Source: Halobacillus mangrovi
GTDB taxonomy: Bacteria; Bacillota; Bacilli; Bacillales; Halobacillaceae
Length of the DNA stretch: 64,000 nucleotides
Reading direction: 5' to 3'
NCBI RefSeq assembly: GCF_002097535.1
Contig: NZ_CP020772.1
Location: forward strand, 3,512,501-3,576,500
Of the stretch, positions 6,518 through 14,525 are shown one piece after another. The translations under genes were made by a program, and so were the position numbers. How positions within the stretch are numbered: the stretch's first letter is position 1; every line of letters starts with the position of its first letter. The notes under the pieces are model-generated. The model ran no database searches and was not told the origin of the DNA. It saw only the letters and a list, made by a program, of their open reading frames with translations.

Positions 6518-8716
6518 TTACTTTACATTTTCTTCCTTATTTCTTAGCAAACCATTGCTGATACAAACCTCCACAAGCAATTCCTTATAACCTGCTTCAT
6601 CAAATTGAATCCCTATTTGATCCCCGCCGTACTCCTTAATAACCCCAGGACCAAACTTCCGGTGGATAATTTCTCTCCCCAGTTCTATTTCATCAAGCTG
6701 AAGCAAGTTCTCATCTGACAAGTCAGCTCGGATATGGTTCTTCGTAGAAGATTTTTCACCTGCTGGCTTAATGATTTTTTTCACATTCGTCACGAACATT
6801 GATTCTGTTACACGTTCGTTTCCTTTGTAGTTATACGTTAAGAGTTCCAAGTTGGTCCTTGCTCTCGTCATGCCCACATAAAATAACCGGACAGCTTCCT
6901 CAATAGGCCCATACTCTTTATTTCGGTAACGGTCCATATCGTCCTTGGAAGGTACAACACCGTTGATGAGGTCAATCATATAAACTTTGTCGTATTCCAG
7001 TCCTTTGGCACTGTGAAAGGTGGTCAGGGTTAGCGGACTTTTATTCTTGTTGAACTTCGACGTTTGGATCAGGTTTTCAAGCTCTTTCAAGCGATCTGCG
7101 AAACCTTTCAGCGTGCCAAGGCCTTCGGCGATCTTTTCTAGCGTATCCAAAATCCCGAAAAGGTGCTCGGCGTTGAATCCGAATTTTTCACACATCTTAG
7201 TGATGGCACGGTCGTAACCGAGTTTCTCACGTATCGTTCGTATCGCCTTGTCGGGTTCCATTTGGTTGATATCTTTGAACAGCTTTTCTGCTTTAGGCAA
7301 TGCCTTTTGCTGGTACGATGGGATATCACTTTCGAGCAACGCTTCAAAAACGGATGTTCCACTGTTTTTCTTTTTCAATAAAGCGATTTGCTGCTTAGAG
7401 ATGTACGCATTGAACTTCGTATGGATTCTCTCAAGGATATCCACGCGACTTTTATTATAAGAAAACCGCATGAAGTTCAGCATATCTTCGACGATCCAGT
7501 GTTTGAAGAACTTCGCATCAATGTCCTTCATATAAAAATCGATCCCCGCTTTATCAAGCTTGTCAGCAAGCGGTACCGCTGATGCATTATTTCGATATAG
7601 GACGGCGACTTCCTCCGTTCCCCCGCTCTTTCTTATTTCTTCGGTGACGTACTGCAGCTGATCTTCATAGTTTCGCATCGATTTGATTTCAATCGGTTGA
7701 GCGGATGGGTTGTTTGTAAACATTTCCTTTGGGTAGCGGTTTTGGTTTCGTTTAATGAATTGATTCGATGCTTTCACGATTTCCTGTGATGACCGGTAGT
7801 TTTGGGACATCGTCATCACCGTTGCTTCGCGGTACGTCTTTTCAAACTGCAATAGCTTCGTCACATCTGACCCTCGCCACATAAAAATGGACTGATCATC
7901 ATCCGCTACGATACAAAGGTTGTTTTGTGGTTGAGCCAGCAGCTCGACAATCTCATGCTGGACGACAGAATTGTCCTGGCTTTCATCAGTCAAAATGTAC
8001 TCAAACTGCTGTTGATATTTTGACAGGATGTCTTGATCGTCTACCAAAATTTGATGACAATAGGTAAGCATATCGTCAAAGTCCAGTAAAAGCCTGTTTG
8101 TATGCTTTTTCTTGAAACGTTCATACGCTCGAAAAATCTCTATTGCGTTTTTAACATTGCACCGAACCCGTTCGAGTACCTTTCCCTGGAGCATCCGGTT
8201 TTTCACAAAACTAATATAAGTCATCAGTTCATCCATATCGTCATCCGATATCTGCGCTCCGTTTGTATCCTCATAGAGCTTTTTCAAAATGAATTTCTTA
8301 TGGAGAGGGATGTCAGGACCGTCCCACCCCTTTTTCAACTCTTCATCACTTATGTTCCCTTCGATTAGCTGAAAATCTAGCCTGTTCTTTCTCAACCACT
8401 CGCGAACAACTTTGAATGCGAAGCTGTGAATCGTTGAAAAATGAACTTGATCATTCGTTAGGTTAGAAAAGAAGTGGTCGAAACGATCTGACATATCTTG
8501 CGCGGAAGCTTTACTGAACGTAATGGCCATAATCCGCTCCGCACTTACTTTTTTCTCTAACAAAAGATAACCGATTTTCATGTTGAGCGTCGTAGTCTTG
8601 CCTGAACCCGGCGAGGCAAGCAAAAGCAGTGGTCCTTCTGTATGCAAAACTGCCTGTTTCTGAACGTCATTTAATTGAACGCCTGTGTGTTTTCCTACCC
8701 ATTCAAAGAAATCCAT
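6518..8716 (-). CDS. yjcD: UvrD/Rep-family superfamily 1A DNA helicase, YjcD-like
   Basis: 732 residues from ATG 8716 (AAGGAGT about 8 nt upstream; the ORF extends to 8791 without a ribosome site). Motif I is ASPGSGKTTTL near residue 33, motif Ia includes AITFSKASAQDM, motif II reads LTDESQDNS, motif III includes ADDDQSIFMWRGS, motif IV MSQNYRSS, motif V TLTTFHSAKGLEYDKVYMID and motif VI RLFYVGMTRAR. The C-terminal end (HRKFGPGVIKEYGGDQIGI) is the small Tudor-like domain also found in PcrA. It is a 3'-5' helicase probably used in repair or recombination. It is distinct from the true pcrA at 43435-45669. The symbol is by resemblance to B. subtilis YjcD. Confidence 0.85.
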   Translation of the reverse strand: MDFFEWVGKHTGVQLNDVQKQAVLHTEGPLLLLASPGSGKTTTLNMKIGYLLLEKKVSAERIMAITFSKASAQDMSDRFDHFFSNLTNDQVHFSTIHSFAFKVVREWLRKNRLDFQLIEGNISDEELKKGWDGPDIPLHKKFILKKLYEDTNGAQISDDDMDELMTYISFVKNRMLQGKVLERVRCNVKNAIEIFRAYERFKKKHTNRLLLDFDDMLTYCHQILVDDQDILSKYQQQFEYILTDESQDNSVVQHEIVELLAQPQNNLCIVADDDQSIFMWRGSDVTKLLQFEKTYREATVMTMSQNYRSSQEIVKASNQFIKRNQNRYPKEMFTNNPSAQPIEIKSMRNYEDQLQYVTEEIRKSGGTEEVAVLYRNNASAVPLADKLDKAGIDFYMKDIDAKFFKHWIVEDMLNFMRFSYNKSRVDILERIHTKFNAYISKQQIALLKKKNSGTSVFEALLESDIPSYQQKALPKAEKLFKDINQMEPDKAIRTIREKLGYDRAITKMCEKFGFNAEHLFGILDTLEKIAEGLGTLKGFADRLKELENLIQTSKFNKNKSPLTLTTFHSAKGLEYDKVYMIDLINGVVPSKDDMDRYRNKEYGPIEEAVRLFYVGMTRARTNLELLTYNYKGNERVTESMFVTNVKKIIKPAGEKSSTKNHIRADLSDENLLQLDEIELGREIIHRKFGPGVIKEYGGDQIGIQFDEAGYKELLVEVCISNGLLRNKEENVK

Positions 8717-8756
8717 AGCGGCACTCCTTCCTTTTATCGTGTTTATAGCAAAGAAA

Positions 8757-8796
8757 AATAGATGGAAGAAGGCACAGAATCCTTCTTCCATCTATT
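8757..8796 (-). terminator. Intrinsic terminator of the cyclase gene
   Basis: AATAGATGGAAGAAGG pairs perfectly with CCTTCTTCCATCTATT (16 bp) around CACAGAAT. On the minus strand it is followed by TTTTCTTTG. It lies between the cyclase stop and the helicase start. Confidence 0.75.
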
Positions 8797-8894
8797 CATT
8801 TCAAACGATTGAGAGTGACATTCTCACTATCCTTTACTCATTATATCTTCTATAAAGTTTAGAATCTACCTAAATTCTAGAACTCCAAAGGCGA

Positions 8895-9653
8895 TTACTC
8901 ATCAAAAATAGCCACAGGACGAGCCCACGCACCACTGGCCTTTTCGATTTTCACAGGAAAGGTGCTCACTTTGAATCCATGACGTTTAGGGATCTGATCT
9001 AAATTGGCTAACTTCTCAATCTGACAATACTCCTTCTCAATCCCGACAAAATGAGCATCCCATATACGATTATGCTCAGGGTCCTGCTTGTAGTTTTTTA
9101 CTTGAACATCTAGTGGGATGTCCCAGCCCCAGGCATCGATTCCCATCACTTTAATCCCTTGTTCAATTAACCAGCGAGTAGCCTCTGCTGAAACTCCGGC
9201 GTGGCAAAAGGCATAATGCGGTTCATAGAGTTGTTTATCAGCATCCGTCCGAATTAACACAATATCATATGGTTTTAACGTATAATCCATCATTGCTAGC
9301 TGATCCATTAAGTCATTTGAAGTAATCTCGTATCCCTTCTCTTTGTCGCTAAAATCAAAGAGAACACCGTCACCGTAAAACCACTCTACAGGCAATTGAT
9401 CTATTGTACGTGCCGGCTTCCCTTCTGAGGTTTCACCATAATGATACGGAGCATCTACATGTGTCCCGGAATGAGTACTGGCACTCACATCTTCTGTGGC
9501 CCATGCTTTCCCCTTGTAGAGGTCGTCCGGTGTAATTCCGAGGTGCTCTGCTGCTTGCAAAGCCCCATCCTTGTGAGAGTGGTACTGGATCGAAGGGGGT
9601 GTAGGCTCTTTTACTGTTGGGCTTAACGGGACACTTAAATCAAGGATGTTCAA
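8895..9653 (-). CDS. Metal-dependent cyclase / kynurenine formamidase-like hydrolase
   Basis: 252 residues of the Cyclase family. The signature HSGTHVDAPYHYG (about residues 60-72) supplies the metal ligands HxGTHxDxPxH. Further family segments are YDIVLIRTDAD and VMGIDAWGWDIPLD. Members hydrolyse N-formylkynurenine, isatin or related amides or lactones. The substrate here is unknown, and no tryptophan-degradation genes are adjacent. ATG at 9653 follows AAAGGAG about 8 nt upstream. It is divergent from the DUF4317 gene. Confidence 0.8.
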   Translation of the reverse strand: MNILDLSVPLSPTVKEPTPPSIQYHSHKDGALQAAEHLGITPDDLYKGKAWATEDVSASTHSGTHVDAPYHYGETSEGKPARTIDQLPVEWFYGDGVLFDFSDKEKGYEITSNDLMDQLAMMDYTLKPYDIVLIRTDADKQLYEPHYAFCHAGVSAEATRWLIEQGIKVMGIDAWGWDIPLDVQVKNYKQDPEHNRIWDAHFVGIEKEYCQIEKLANLDQIPKRHGFKVSTFPVKIEKASGAWARPVAIFDE

Positions 9654-9797
9654 TTAAAAAACTCCTTTCATCGTTTTGATTTATCCTCATTTACTATATA
9701 CGCGTAAACCTTACACAAACCTTCCCGTGATTCCATGAACCCTGTGATAAAATAGAAGAACCATAGAATGAAAGATTAATTTAGGAGTGAACGACCG

Positions 9798-10961
9798 ATG
9801 GACAAAAAAGATATAGCGGGTATTCGCAGACAATTTAAACTGGACAATGACTTATTGAAGATCTCTGATATTTTCAACGTCTATATCATGAAAGAAACCA
9901 CAGATATCTATCACCACCAGAGCCAAACGTTTGAAATGCTCGACCGGGATCAGCAGGAATTATTTATGAACAATTTCAAAAAGGTGCTGACTGGGCAGCT
10001 TGATGAAAAGTTGTTCGAATTGAAATTTCAACGCGAGGCTGAAGATCACAGTCAACTCATCTTACATAAAGGATTGTTAAGCAGCGAAATCGAGGATTGG
10101 AAAGCTGAAATGCTGAAAATGACTGAGAAAATAATATCGGACAATCCATATGAAAAGGATGTTGTCATCACCTTCATTCGTGCAGAATACTTGAAGCCTA
10201 CGAAACGTCGGAATGACGAAGCAGAAGAAAGTGAACGAGATGCCGTTTACTCCAATCCCTTCATTTTGTGCAGTATTAACAAAACGGAGGAACCTAAAAA
10301 AGAGATCCAATTTGACTATGTCGAGAAGGAATTCAAATACAAAATTGAAGTGGACCCGGTTATTGACCTTAAAAATCCAATGTCCGGCTTTCTTTTTCCA
10401 TGCATTACGGAAGGAACTTCTGATGTAAACCATGTCCTTTATTCTGCTGGTAAAGCCAACGAACCAGATTATCGCTTTATAGAAGATGTGTTAAACGGAG
10501 AAGAGGTTATGACAGCAAAAGAGGACAAAGCAGTGTTCGAAGAAGTCATCAAAGACGTGGTCGGTGATCAAATGAACCCCTCCACCCTTGCGAATGTCTA
10601 TGGAGAAATCAACCGTGTGGTGGAAGAAAATGAAGATGATGAACCACCTAAACTTGATTATAAAGATGTGGAGCGTGTCTTAACACAAAGCGGTGAACAA
10701 GTCGATTCAGAAAAAGTCAAAACTGCTTTTCAACGAGTGACTCAAGAGGACGCCTACGAGCTAAAAGCAAGCAGCATCGTACCAAAATACAAATCAAAAT
10801 CGATCAAAATCAACACAAAAATCGCCAACATTTCGATCAGCCCTCAGGATCTTCAATATGTGAAGCAGGTAAATAACAAGGGAAAACGTTATATTATGAT
10901 TGAAGTGGAAGAGGATGCAGAGATTGACGGCTTCAAGATGCTTCCTGAGGCTTTCGATTAA
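9798..10961 (+). CDS. DUF4317 family protein
   Basis: 387 residues starting MDKKDIAGIRRQFKLDN, which matches the conserved opening (K-D/E-I-A-x-I/L-R-R-x-F) of DUF4317 proteins of Firmicutes. It is a soluble, acidic protein without membrane segments, and the C-terminal third (KYKSKSIKINTKIANISISP) resembles a nucleoid/YejK-like beta segment. Function is unknown. ATG at 9798 has TTAGGAGTG upstream. It is a single gene closed by a terminator, convergent with the end of the cobalamin operon. Confidence 0.7.
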   Translation: MDKKDIAGIRRQFKLDNDLLKISDIFNVYIMKETTDIYHHQSQTFEMLDRDQQELFMNNFKKVLTGQLDEKLFELKFQREAEDHSQLILHKGLLSSEIEDWKAEMLKMTEKIISDNPYEKDVVITFIRAEYLKPTKRRNDEAEESERDAVYSNPFILCSINKTEEPKKEIQFDYVEKEFKYKIEVDPVIDLKNPMSGFLFPCITEGTSDVNHVLYSAGKANEPDYRFIEDVLNGEEVMTAKEDKAVFEEVIKDVVGDQMNPSTLANVYGEINRVVEENEDDEPPKLDYKDVERVLTQSGEQVDSEKVKTAFQRVTQEDAYELKASSIVPKYKSKSIKINTKIANISISPQDLQYVKQVNNKGKRYIMIEVEEDAEIDGFKMLPEAFD

Positions 10962-10968
10962 TGAGGTC

Positions 10969-11006
10969 AGGCTCCCTATTATTTCTAATAGGGAGCCTGT
11001 TTTTTT
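10969..11006 (+). terminator. Intrinsic terminator of the DUF4317 gene
   Basis: AGGCTCCCTATTA pairs with TAATAGGGAGCCT (13 bp) around TTTC, followed by GTTTTTTT. There is no T-run on the minus strand, so it is not an obvious terminator for the cobalamin operon that ends at 11008. Confidence 0.85.
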
Positions 11007-11007
11007 A

Positions 11008-11724
11008 CTACAAAATAGTTAATGCATGAAAAAAATTTCCTGCCAATGCCCGAATGTCCGCTTCGTTACTCTCTTCATAAGTGATAATAAAGCATGTGGA
11101 AGGACCAGCTGATTTATGTAGATCTAAATCACAATTCAACTGAAAGGATGTAGAAAGACCATTGATTTGAAGCAAAAGTATTATTTCATTTTCAATCCCT
11201 TTTGAACCAACTGGTAAGACTTCATAGACAGCTTTATGTTGCACCACCTGTTCGAACTTTGACAACGGTACCATACGCTCTTGGTGTGTAATTACTTCTT
11301 CTCCTACAAGTGGTTCTCCAATCACCGCAAACCTTGCGCCCTCAGGGGTCTCCCGGTCCTTTGTCTTTCGCTTTTCTACTCTTCCGATAATGGATAAACC
11401 AAAAGCCGACTGAGGCAAAGGGAAATTGGATTCCGTACTCCCTGTGATCGGTGCCTCTAATCCCAATGTGCTCATCTGCTGCTTAATGGTCTGTACCCAC
11501 TCGGCCCAAACGGAAGCATCTGAAAAGTTATATAAAACAACTGCTAAAGGTTGAGCACCAACAGCTCGATTTTCCATGAACGCGACCCGAAATAATGACT
11601 TCGCTACCAAACTGTAAGGTGCTTGAATCTGATCGCCCACTTTTTCACCGATGTTAGCCGCATTATCGGAGCTAATTACGATTTCATAAGTCTCATCAAC
11701 AGAAACATAGCAGACATCTCTCAC
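11008..11724 (-). CDS. cblS: Probable alpha-ribazole kinase CblS (AIR-synthase-like)
   Basis: 238 residues with a PurM/ThiL-like N-terminal pattern: VISSDNAANIGEKVGD (metal/ATP-binding Asp region), then RVAFMENRAVGAQPLAVVLY. In Listeria and Geobacillus the CblS kinase, an AIR-synthase-like protein paired with the CblT transporter, phosphorylates alpha-ribazole to feed CobS. The assignment rests on this fold plus position immediately after an ECF S component in a cobalamin operon. GTG start at 11724 overlaps the cblT stop (GTGA), with GAGGTGG 7 nt upstream. It is the last gene of the operon. A generic AIR-synthase-related protein is the alternative. Confidence 0.65.
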   Translation of the reverse strand: MRDVCYVSVDETYEIVISSDNAANIGEKVGDQIQAPYSLVAKSLFRVAFMENRAVGAQPLAVVLYNFSDASVWAEWVQTIKQQMSTLGLEAPITGSTESNFPLPQSAFGLSIIGRVEKRKTKDRETPEGARFAVIGEPLVGEEVITHQERMVPLSKFEQVVQHKAVYEVLPVGSKGIENEIILLLQINGLSTSFQLNCDLDLHKSAGPSTCFIITYEESNEADIRALAGNFFHALTIL

Positions 11725-12200
11725 GGCTTCACCACCTCTTGATTAGATCTAATTAACATGCTGAGTTTTGGAACGACAACCATAAATAGTATTAAGTTGA
11801 TCACCGATCCAATTAGAAGCGCCGGCACTAGAGTATAGTAAAAAGCCGCACTCATTAAAAAGTAAAAAGGAAGAGGCAGCAAAAGGCTGTTTCCAAACCA
11901 GAAGAAAATAGATCCGATCCATTTTTGAATGGAGTAAAGATAATAGAAAATAGCGTAAAGAAGCGCCATTTCCCCGGCAATGAAAAGGTGGAAAGGCCCC
12001 AGTGGGAAACCGCCTGTTAAGGCAGACAAAAAATGTCCAAGACCTCCAACTACGGCTCCCCCTAACGGCCCTAAGATTATTGATGCAGCCAAGGCAGGCG
12101 CAGCATCCAGGGCAATACTTCCAAGGCCAAGAGGGATTTTGATAAAGCCTCCGACTGCTGAAAGAGAGACAAACAAAGCTAAGAGTACAAAACGCTTCAT
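11721..12200 (-). CDS. cblT: ECF transporter S component, probable alpha-ribazole transporter CblT
   Basis: 159 residues with five or six hydrophobic helices, opening MKRFVLLALFVSLSAVGGFI and containing LGPLGGAVVGGLGHFLSALT, typical of energy-coupling-factor substrate-binding membrane subunits. It sits between the adenosyltransferase and the CblS-like kinase and overlaps both by 4 nt, so the likely cargo is a B12 precursor, most plausibly alpha-ribazole. No energising EcfA/T genes are present in the window, so it would share the module encoded elsewhere, as group II ECF transporters do. Confidence 0.7.
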   Translation of the reverse strand: MKRFVLLALFVSLSAVGGFIKIPLGLGSIALDAAPALAASIILGPLGGAVVGGLGHFLSALTGGFPLGPFHLFIAGEMALLYAIFYYLYSIQKWIGSIFFWFGNSLLLPLPFYFLMSAAFYYTLVPALLIGSVINLILFMVVVPKLSMLIRSNQEVVKP

Positions 12201-12787
12201 TTCTTATCCTTTTTCTTTGGTTTACCTCGAAAAACTTCTTTACTTCGTATGTATTCTACATCAGGATTGCTATTGACATAATTGATGTAGCGGCTCACAG
12301 CGAAGAAATAGTCGGATAGTCGATTTAAATACCTTAAACATACTTCAGGGGCCTCTTCTATTTTGTTCAAAGAAACCACAAGACGCTCTGCTCTTCTGGT
12401 AACGGTTCGCGCAATATGAATGGTTGCCGCGGCATCGGATCCTCCTGGAAGAATGAACCGCTTTAATTCAGGCGTTTCTTCAATATAAGCGTCCATCCGT
12501 TCTTCCAGCCAAAGGATACTCTCTTCCTCCAGTTTAAACATCCTATTCGATTTTTTATTGGCTAAATCTCCTCCGCAATCAAAAAGCTCATGTTGGATTC
12601 GCTCGAGTTCCTGATCTACTTGCTTTAATTTTTCGACAGACAAATCTAATTCTGTACGGGCCTTTCCTACAAAACTATTCGCCTCATCAACAGTCCCGTA
12701 AGCTTCTACACGTACATCATCTTTATCGACACGTCCCCCGATGACACTTGTCTGCCCCTTATCTCCCGTTTTTGTATAAAGTCTCAT
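12197..12787 (-). CDS. cobO: Cob(I)yrinic acid a,c-diamide adenosyltransferase, PduO type
   Basis: 196 residues. The N-terminal ATP-binding motif RLYTKTGDKGQTSVIGG and the helical bundle motifs FILPGGSDAAATIHIARTVT and RRAERLVV, CLRYLNRLSDYFFAVSRY define the PduO/MMAB family. It transfers the 5'-deoxyadenosyl group of ATP to cob(I)alamin or cobinamide, required for CobU/CobS and for coenzyme B12. ATG at 12787 is preferred to the GTG at 12790 because AGGAGG lies 8 nt before it. It overlaps cblT by 4 nt. The PduO type is certain; the gene symbol is conventional only. Confidence 0.9.
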   Translation of the reverse strand: MRLYTKTGDKGQTSVIGGRVDKDDVRVEAYGTVDEANSFVGKARTELDLSVEKLKQVDQELERIQHELFDCGGDLANKKSNRMFKLEEESILWLEERMDAYIEETPELKRFILPGGSDAAATIHIARTVTRRAERLVVSLNKIEEAPEVCLRYLNRLSDYFFAVSRYINYVNSNPDVEYIRSKEVFRGKPKKKDKK

Positions 12788-12802
12788 CACATCTGCCTCC
12801 TG

Positions 12803-13201
12803 TTATTTTAGTTTTTCTCCTAATCCAAACCATATGAGAAAAGCATGATCTGCTCTCTTCACCATCTCTTGATATAAAAACCCCGTTCGATCACGCCACT
12901 CCCGGTCTGATCTTTCGAGAGGAACGATTCCTTTTGTCGTATCGGTTCCAATCAAGATAACCATGCGACTGCTTCTTCTCTTTTCCCAACGCAAGATTTC
13001 TTCCAATTTTTCGAAAGCATTGGTCGGCTCATGTTCTTTTACAATGTATTCCAGATTCTCTACTACTAGTGTGCTAGTATCTGGAGTAGAGATCTTTTCA
13101 CTAGCCACATCTATCCATGTCACTTCATTCACTGTTTCTAGAAGTGTTTTCCTTACCCATTCACCTTTGCCGTTATAAGCTCCGCCTGTAACAAAGTCCA
13201 C
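12803..13201 (-). CDS. Short CobU-like protein (132 aa)
   Basis: The real start is taken as GTG 13201, six nt after AGGGAGGGG. The longer ORF to 13390 only overlaps cobC in another frame. The protein begins VDFVTGGAYNGKGEWV, a P-loop-like GGxxxGKG+W in place of the GGARSGKS of CobU. It ends KGIVPLERSDREWRDRTGFL, YQEMVKRADHAFLIWFG, which matches the C-terminal GIVP...R...RD..G..NQ...AD motif of CobU. The middle segment carrying the guanylylated His in canonical CobU is missing. It overlaps cobC by 49 nt. It probably acts in the nucleotide-loop pathway as a specialised partner of the other CobU-like protein. Confidence 0.65.
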   Translation of the reverse strand: MDFVTGGAYNGKGEWVRKTLLETVNEVTWIDVASEKISTPDTSTLVVENLEYIVKEHEPTNAFEKLEEILRWEKRRSSRMVILIGTDTTKGIVPLERSDREWRDRTGFLYQEMVKRADHAFLIWFGLGEKLK

Positions 13202-13773
13202 GTTTGACCCCTCCCTTGTTTCATCTGAAGATGATAGCCCTCTCCAGGCTGAGCGTTCCAATTCCAGATGGATTTTGAGTCCCGTTCGAGCCAATGCATA
13301 AGCTCTCGTAGTACCCCTCCATGGGTGATGACAGCTGTACTTTTCCAATCTTGATGCTCGACTAATTCGGAGAAAAAACAAAGGAGCCAATGTTCAATCC
13401 TTGCCCGGAACACTTGATACCGCTCTCCTCCCGGAGGTGCCGTCGAAGCAGGTGCTGATACCCACTTCCGATATAAGACATTGTTTTTTAGGTCTTCGTA
13501 CGTGTGCCTTTCCCAATCCCCAAAGTGAATTTCACGAAGCAACTGCGTTTTCCTTACTTTCTTCTCAGGAAATAGTTTGGCTGCGGTGTCGACACACCGG
13601 ACTAAATCGCTTGTCCAAACCATATCAACGTTAGGGATGAGGAGGCGAGTGGTGTTTAAAGCTTCCACCCCCTCCGGGTGAAGAGGAAGATCACTCCATC
13701 CGATATACTGTGTTCTTATATTTCCTTCTGTTAGCCCATGACGAATAAGGTAGACATCCACAACACGATCCAT
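13153..13773 (-). CDS. cobC: Histidine phosphatase, alpha-ribazole-5'-phosphatase type
   Basis: 206 residues of the phosphoglycerate-mutase-like superfamily. The catalytic RHG is in VYLIRHGLTEGN (about 8-19), with WTSDLVRCVDTA, the acid LREIHFGDWE and the second histidine AVITHGGVLRELMHW. In B12 synthesis this enzyme dephosphorylates alpha-ribazole phosphate or adenosylcobalamin 5'-phosphate. Its position between cobS and a cobU-like gene in the cobalamin operon supports this specificity. ATG 13773 has AAGGAGG 12 nt upstream, a rather long spacing. Confidence 0.85.
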   Translation of the reverse strand: MDRVVDVYLIRHGLTEGNIRTQYIGWSDLPLHPEGVEALNTTRLLIPNVDMVWTSDLVRCVDTAAKLFPEKKVRKTQLLREIHFGDWERHTYEDLKNNVLYRKWVSAPASTAPPGGERYQVFRARIEHWLLCFFSELVEHQDWKSTAVITHGGVLRELMHWLERDSKSIWNWNAQPGEGYHLQMKQGRGQTWTLLQAELITAKVNG

Positions 13774-14525
13774 AAAAAAGTTTCGCCTCCTTCTACTGAT
13801 GCCCCGAGCACATCTCCAGTCATTCCGCCAAAAGACTGGAGGGCTATTGAACGACTCGTCGTGTAAAGACCCCCTGCAGCAAGAAATAAAAGGGCAAGCT
13901 TATACAGAAGGTCTAGGTCAATCAGGGCCGCTGCAGCTCCCAAAACGACGAAATTAACTAAATTTGCCCATAGCACTCCTTTTGAAAAAGCTGAGGCAAA
14001 CCAATGACTCAGTCCATTTTCTTTTGCTAACGGTGTCCAAGAAAAATGAAAGACAAGCAGCAACCGGGCTAGAAATGGGATGGCTAGCACCCCGAACGCA
14101 AACGTTGAAAAAGAAACGTTTAGTGTTTCATAAATAAAGATAAACCTTAGGAAAAGAAGTCCGATGACAGAAAGAACCCCAAACGCGCCTGTCCGGGGAT
14201 CTTCCATAATGGCAAGCCTCTTTTCCTTTGGTTGATAGGAAAAATACGCATCGCTTGTATCCATCCACCCATCTAAATGAATGCCTCCGCTTCCGATGAT
14301 ACTTAATGCCATCGTGAGCCCCGCTGCACCAAACGTAGACATTTCCGTATATTCAAGGAAAAACCAAGTGAACATAAAAGGGAAAAGACCTATCATTATC
14401 CCCACCCATGGCAAGCTGATGATTGCTCCTCTAAGCTGCTTTTGTTCCATAGGAATTTCCCGTTTGACTGGGAATACCGAGAAGAATTGAATAGCTAAAA
14501 CGAATCCCTGTATGTATGGTTTCAT
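13731..14525 (-). CDS. cobS: Adenosylcobinamide-GDP ribazoletransferase (cobalamin synthase)
   Basis: 264-residue membrane enzyme joining adenosylcobinamide-GDP with alpha-ribazole (phosphate). The conserved motifs are AIQFFSVFPVKREI near the N-terminus, GSGGIHLDGWMDTSDAYFS (about 80-98, metal-binding Asp-rich loop), RLAIMEDPRTGAFGV, and the C-terminal GGMTGDVLGAS. About six to seven hydrophobic helices are present. ATG 14525 overlaps the cobQ stop by 4 nt. Confidence 0.95.
   Translation of the reverse strand: MKPYIQGFVLAIQFFSVFPVKREIPMEQKQLRGAIISLPWVGIMIGLFPFMFTWFFLEYTEMSTFGAAGLTMALSIIGSGGIHLDGWMDTSDAYFSYQPKEKRLAIMEDPRTGAFGVLSVIGLLFLRFIFIYETLNVSFSTFAFGVLAIPFLARLLLVFHFSWTPLAKENGLSHWFASAFSKGVLWANLVNFVVLGAAAALIDLDLLYKLALLFLAAGGLYTTSRSIALQSFGGMTGDVLGASVEGGETFLWIVLWMSTLFVMG

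Noticed and set aside
11008..11724. Annotating this gene as thiamine-monophosphate kinase or a second PurM
   Set aside because: It shares the fold pattern, but its place in the B12 operon directly after an ECF S component favours CblS, and a full purM exists at 54422-55432.
13202..13390. N-terminal extension of the short CobU-like gene
   Set aside because: It overlaps cobC out of frame, and a GTG with a strong ribosome site at 13201 begins exactly at the family's N-terminus.
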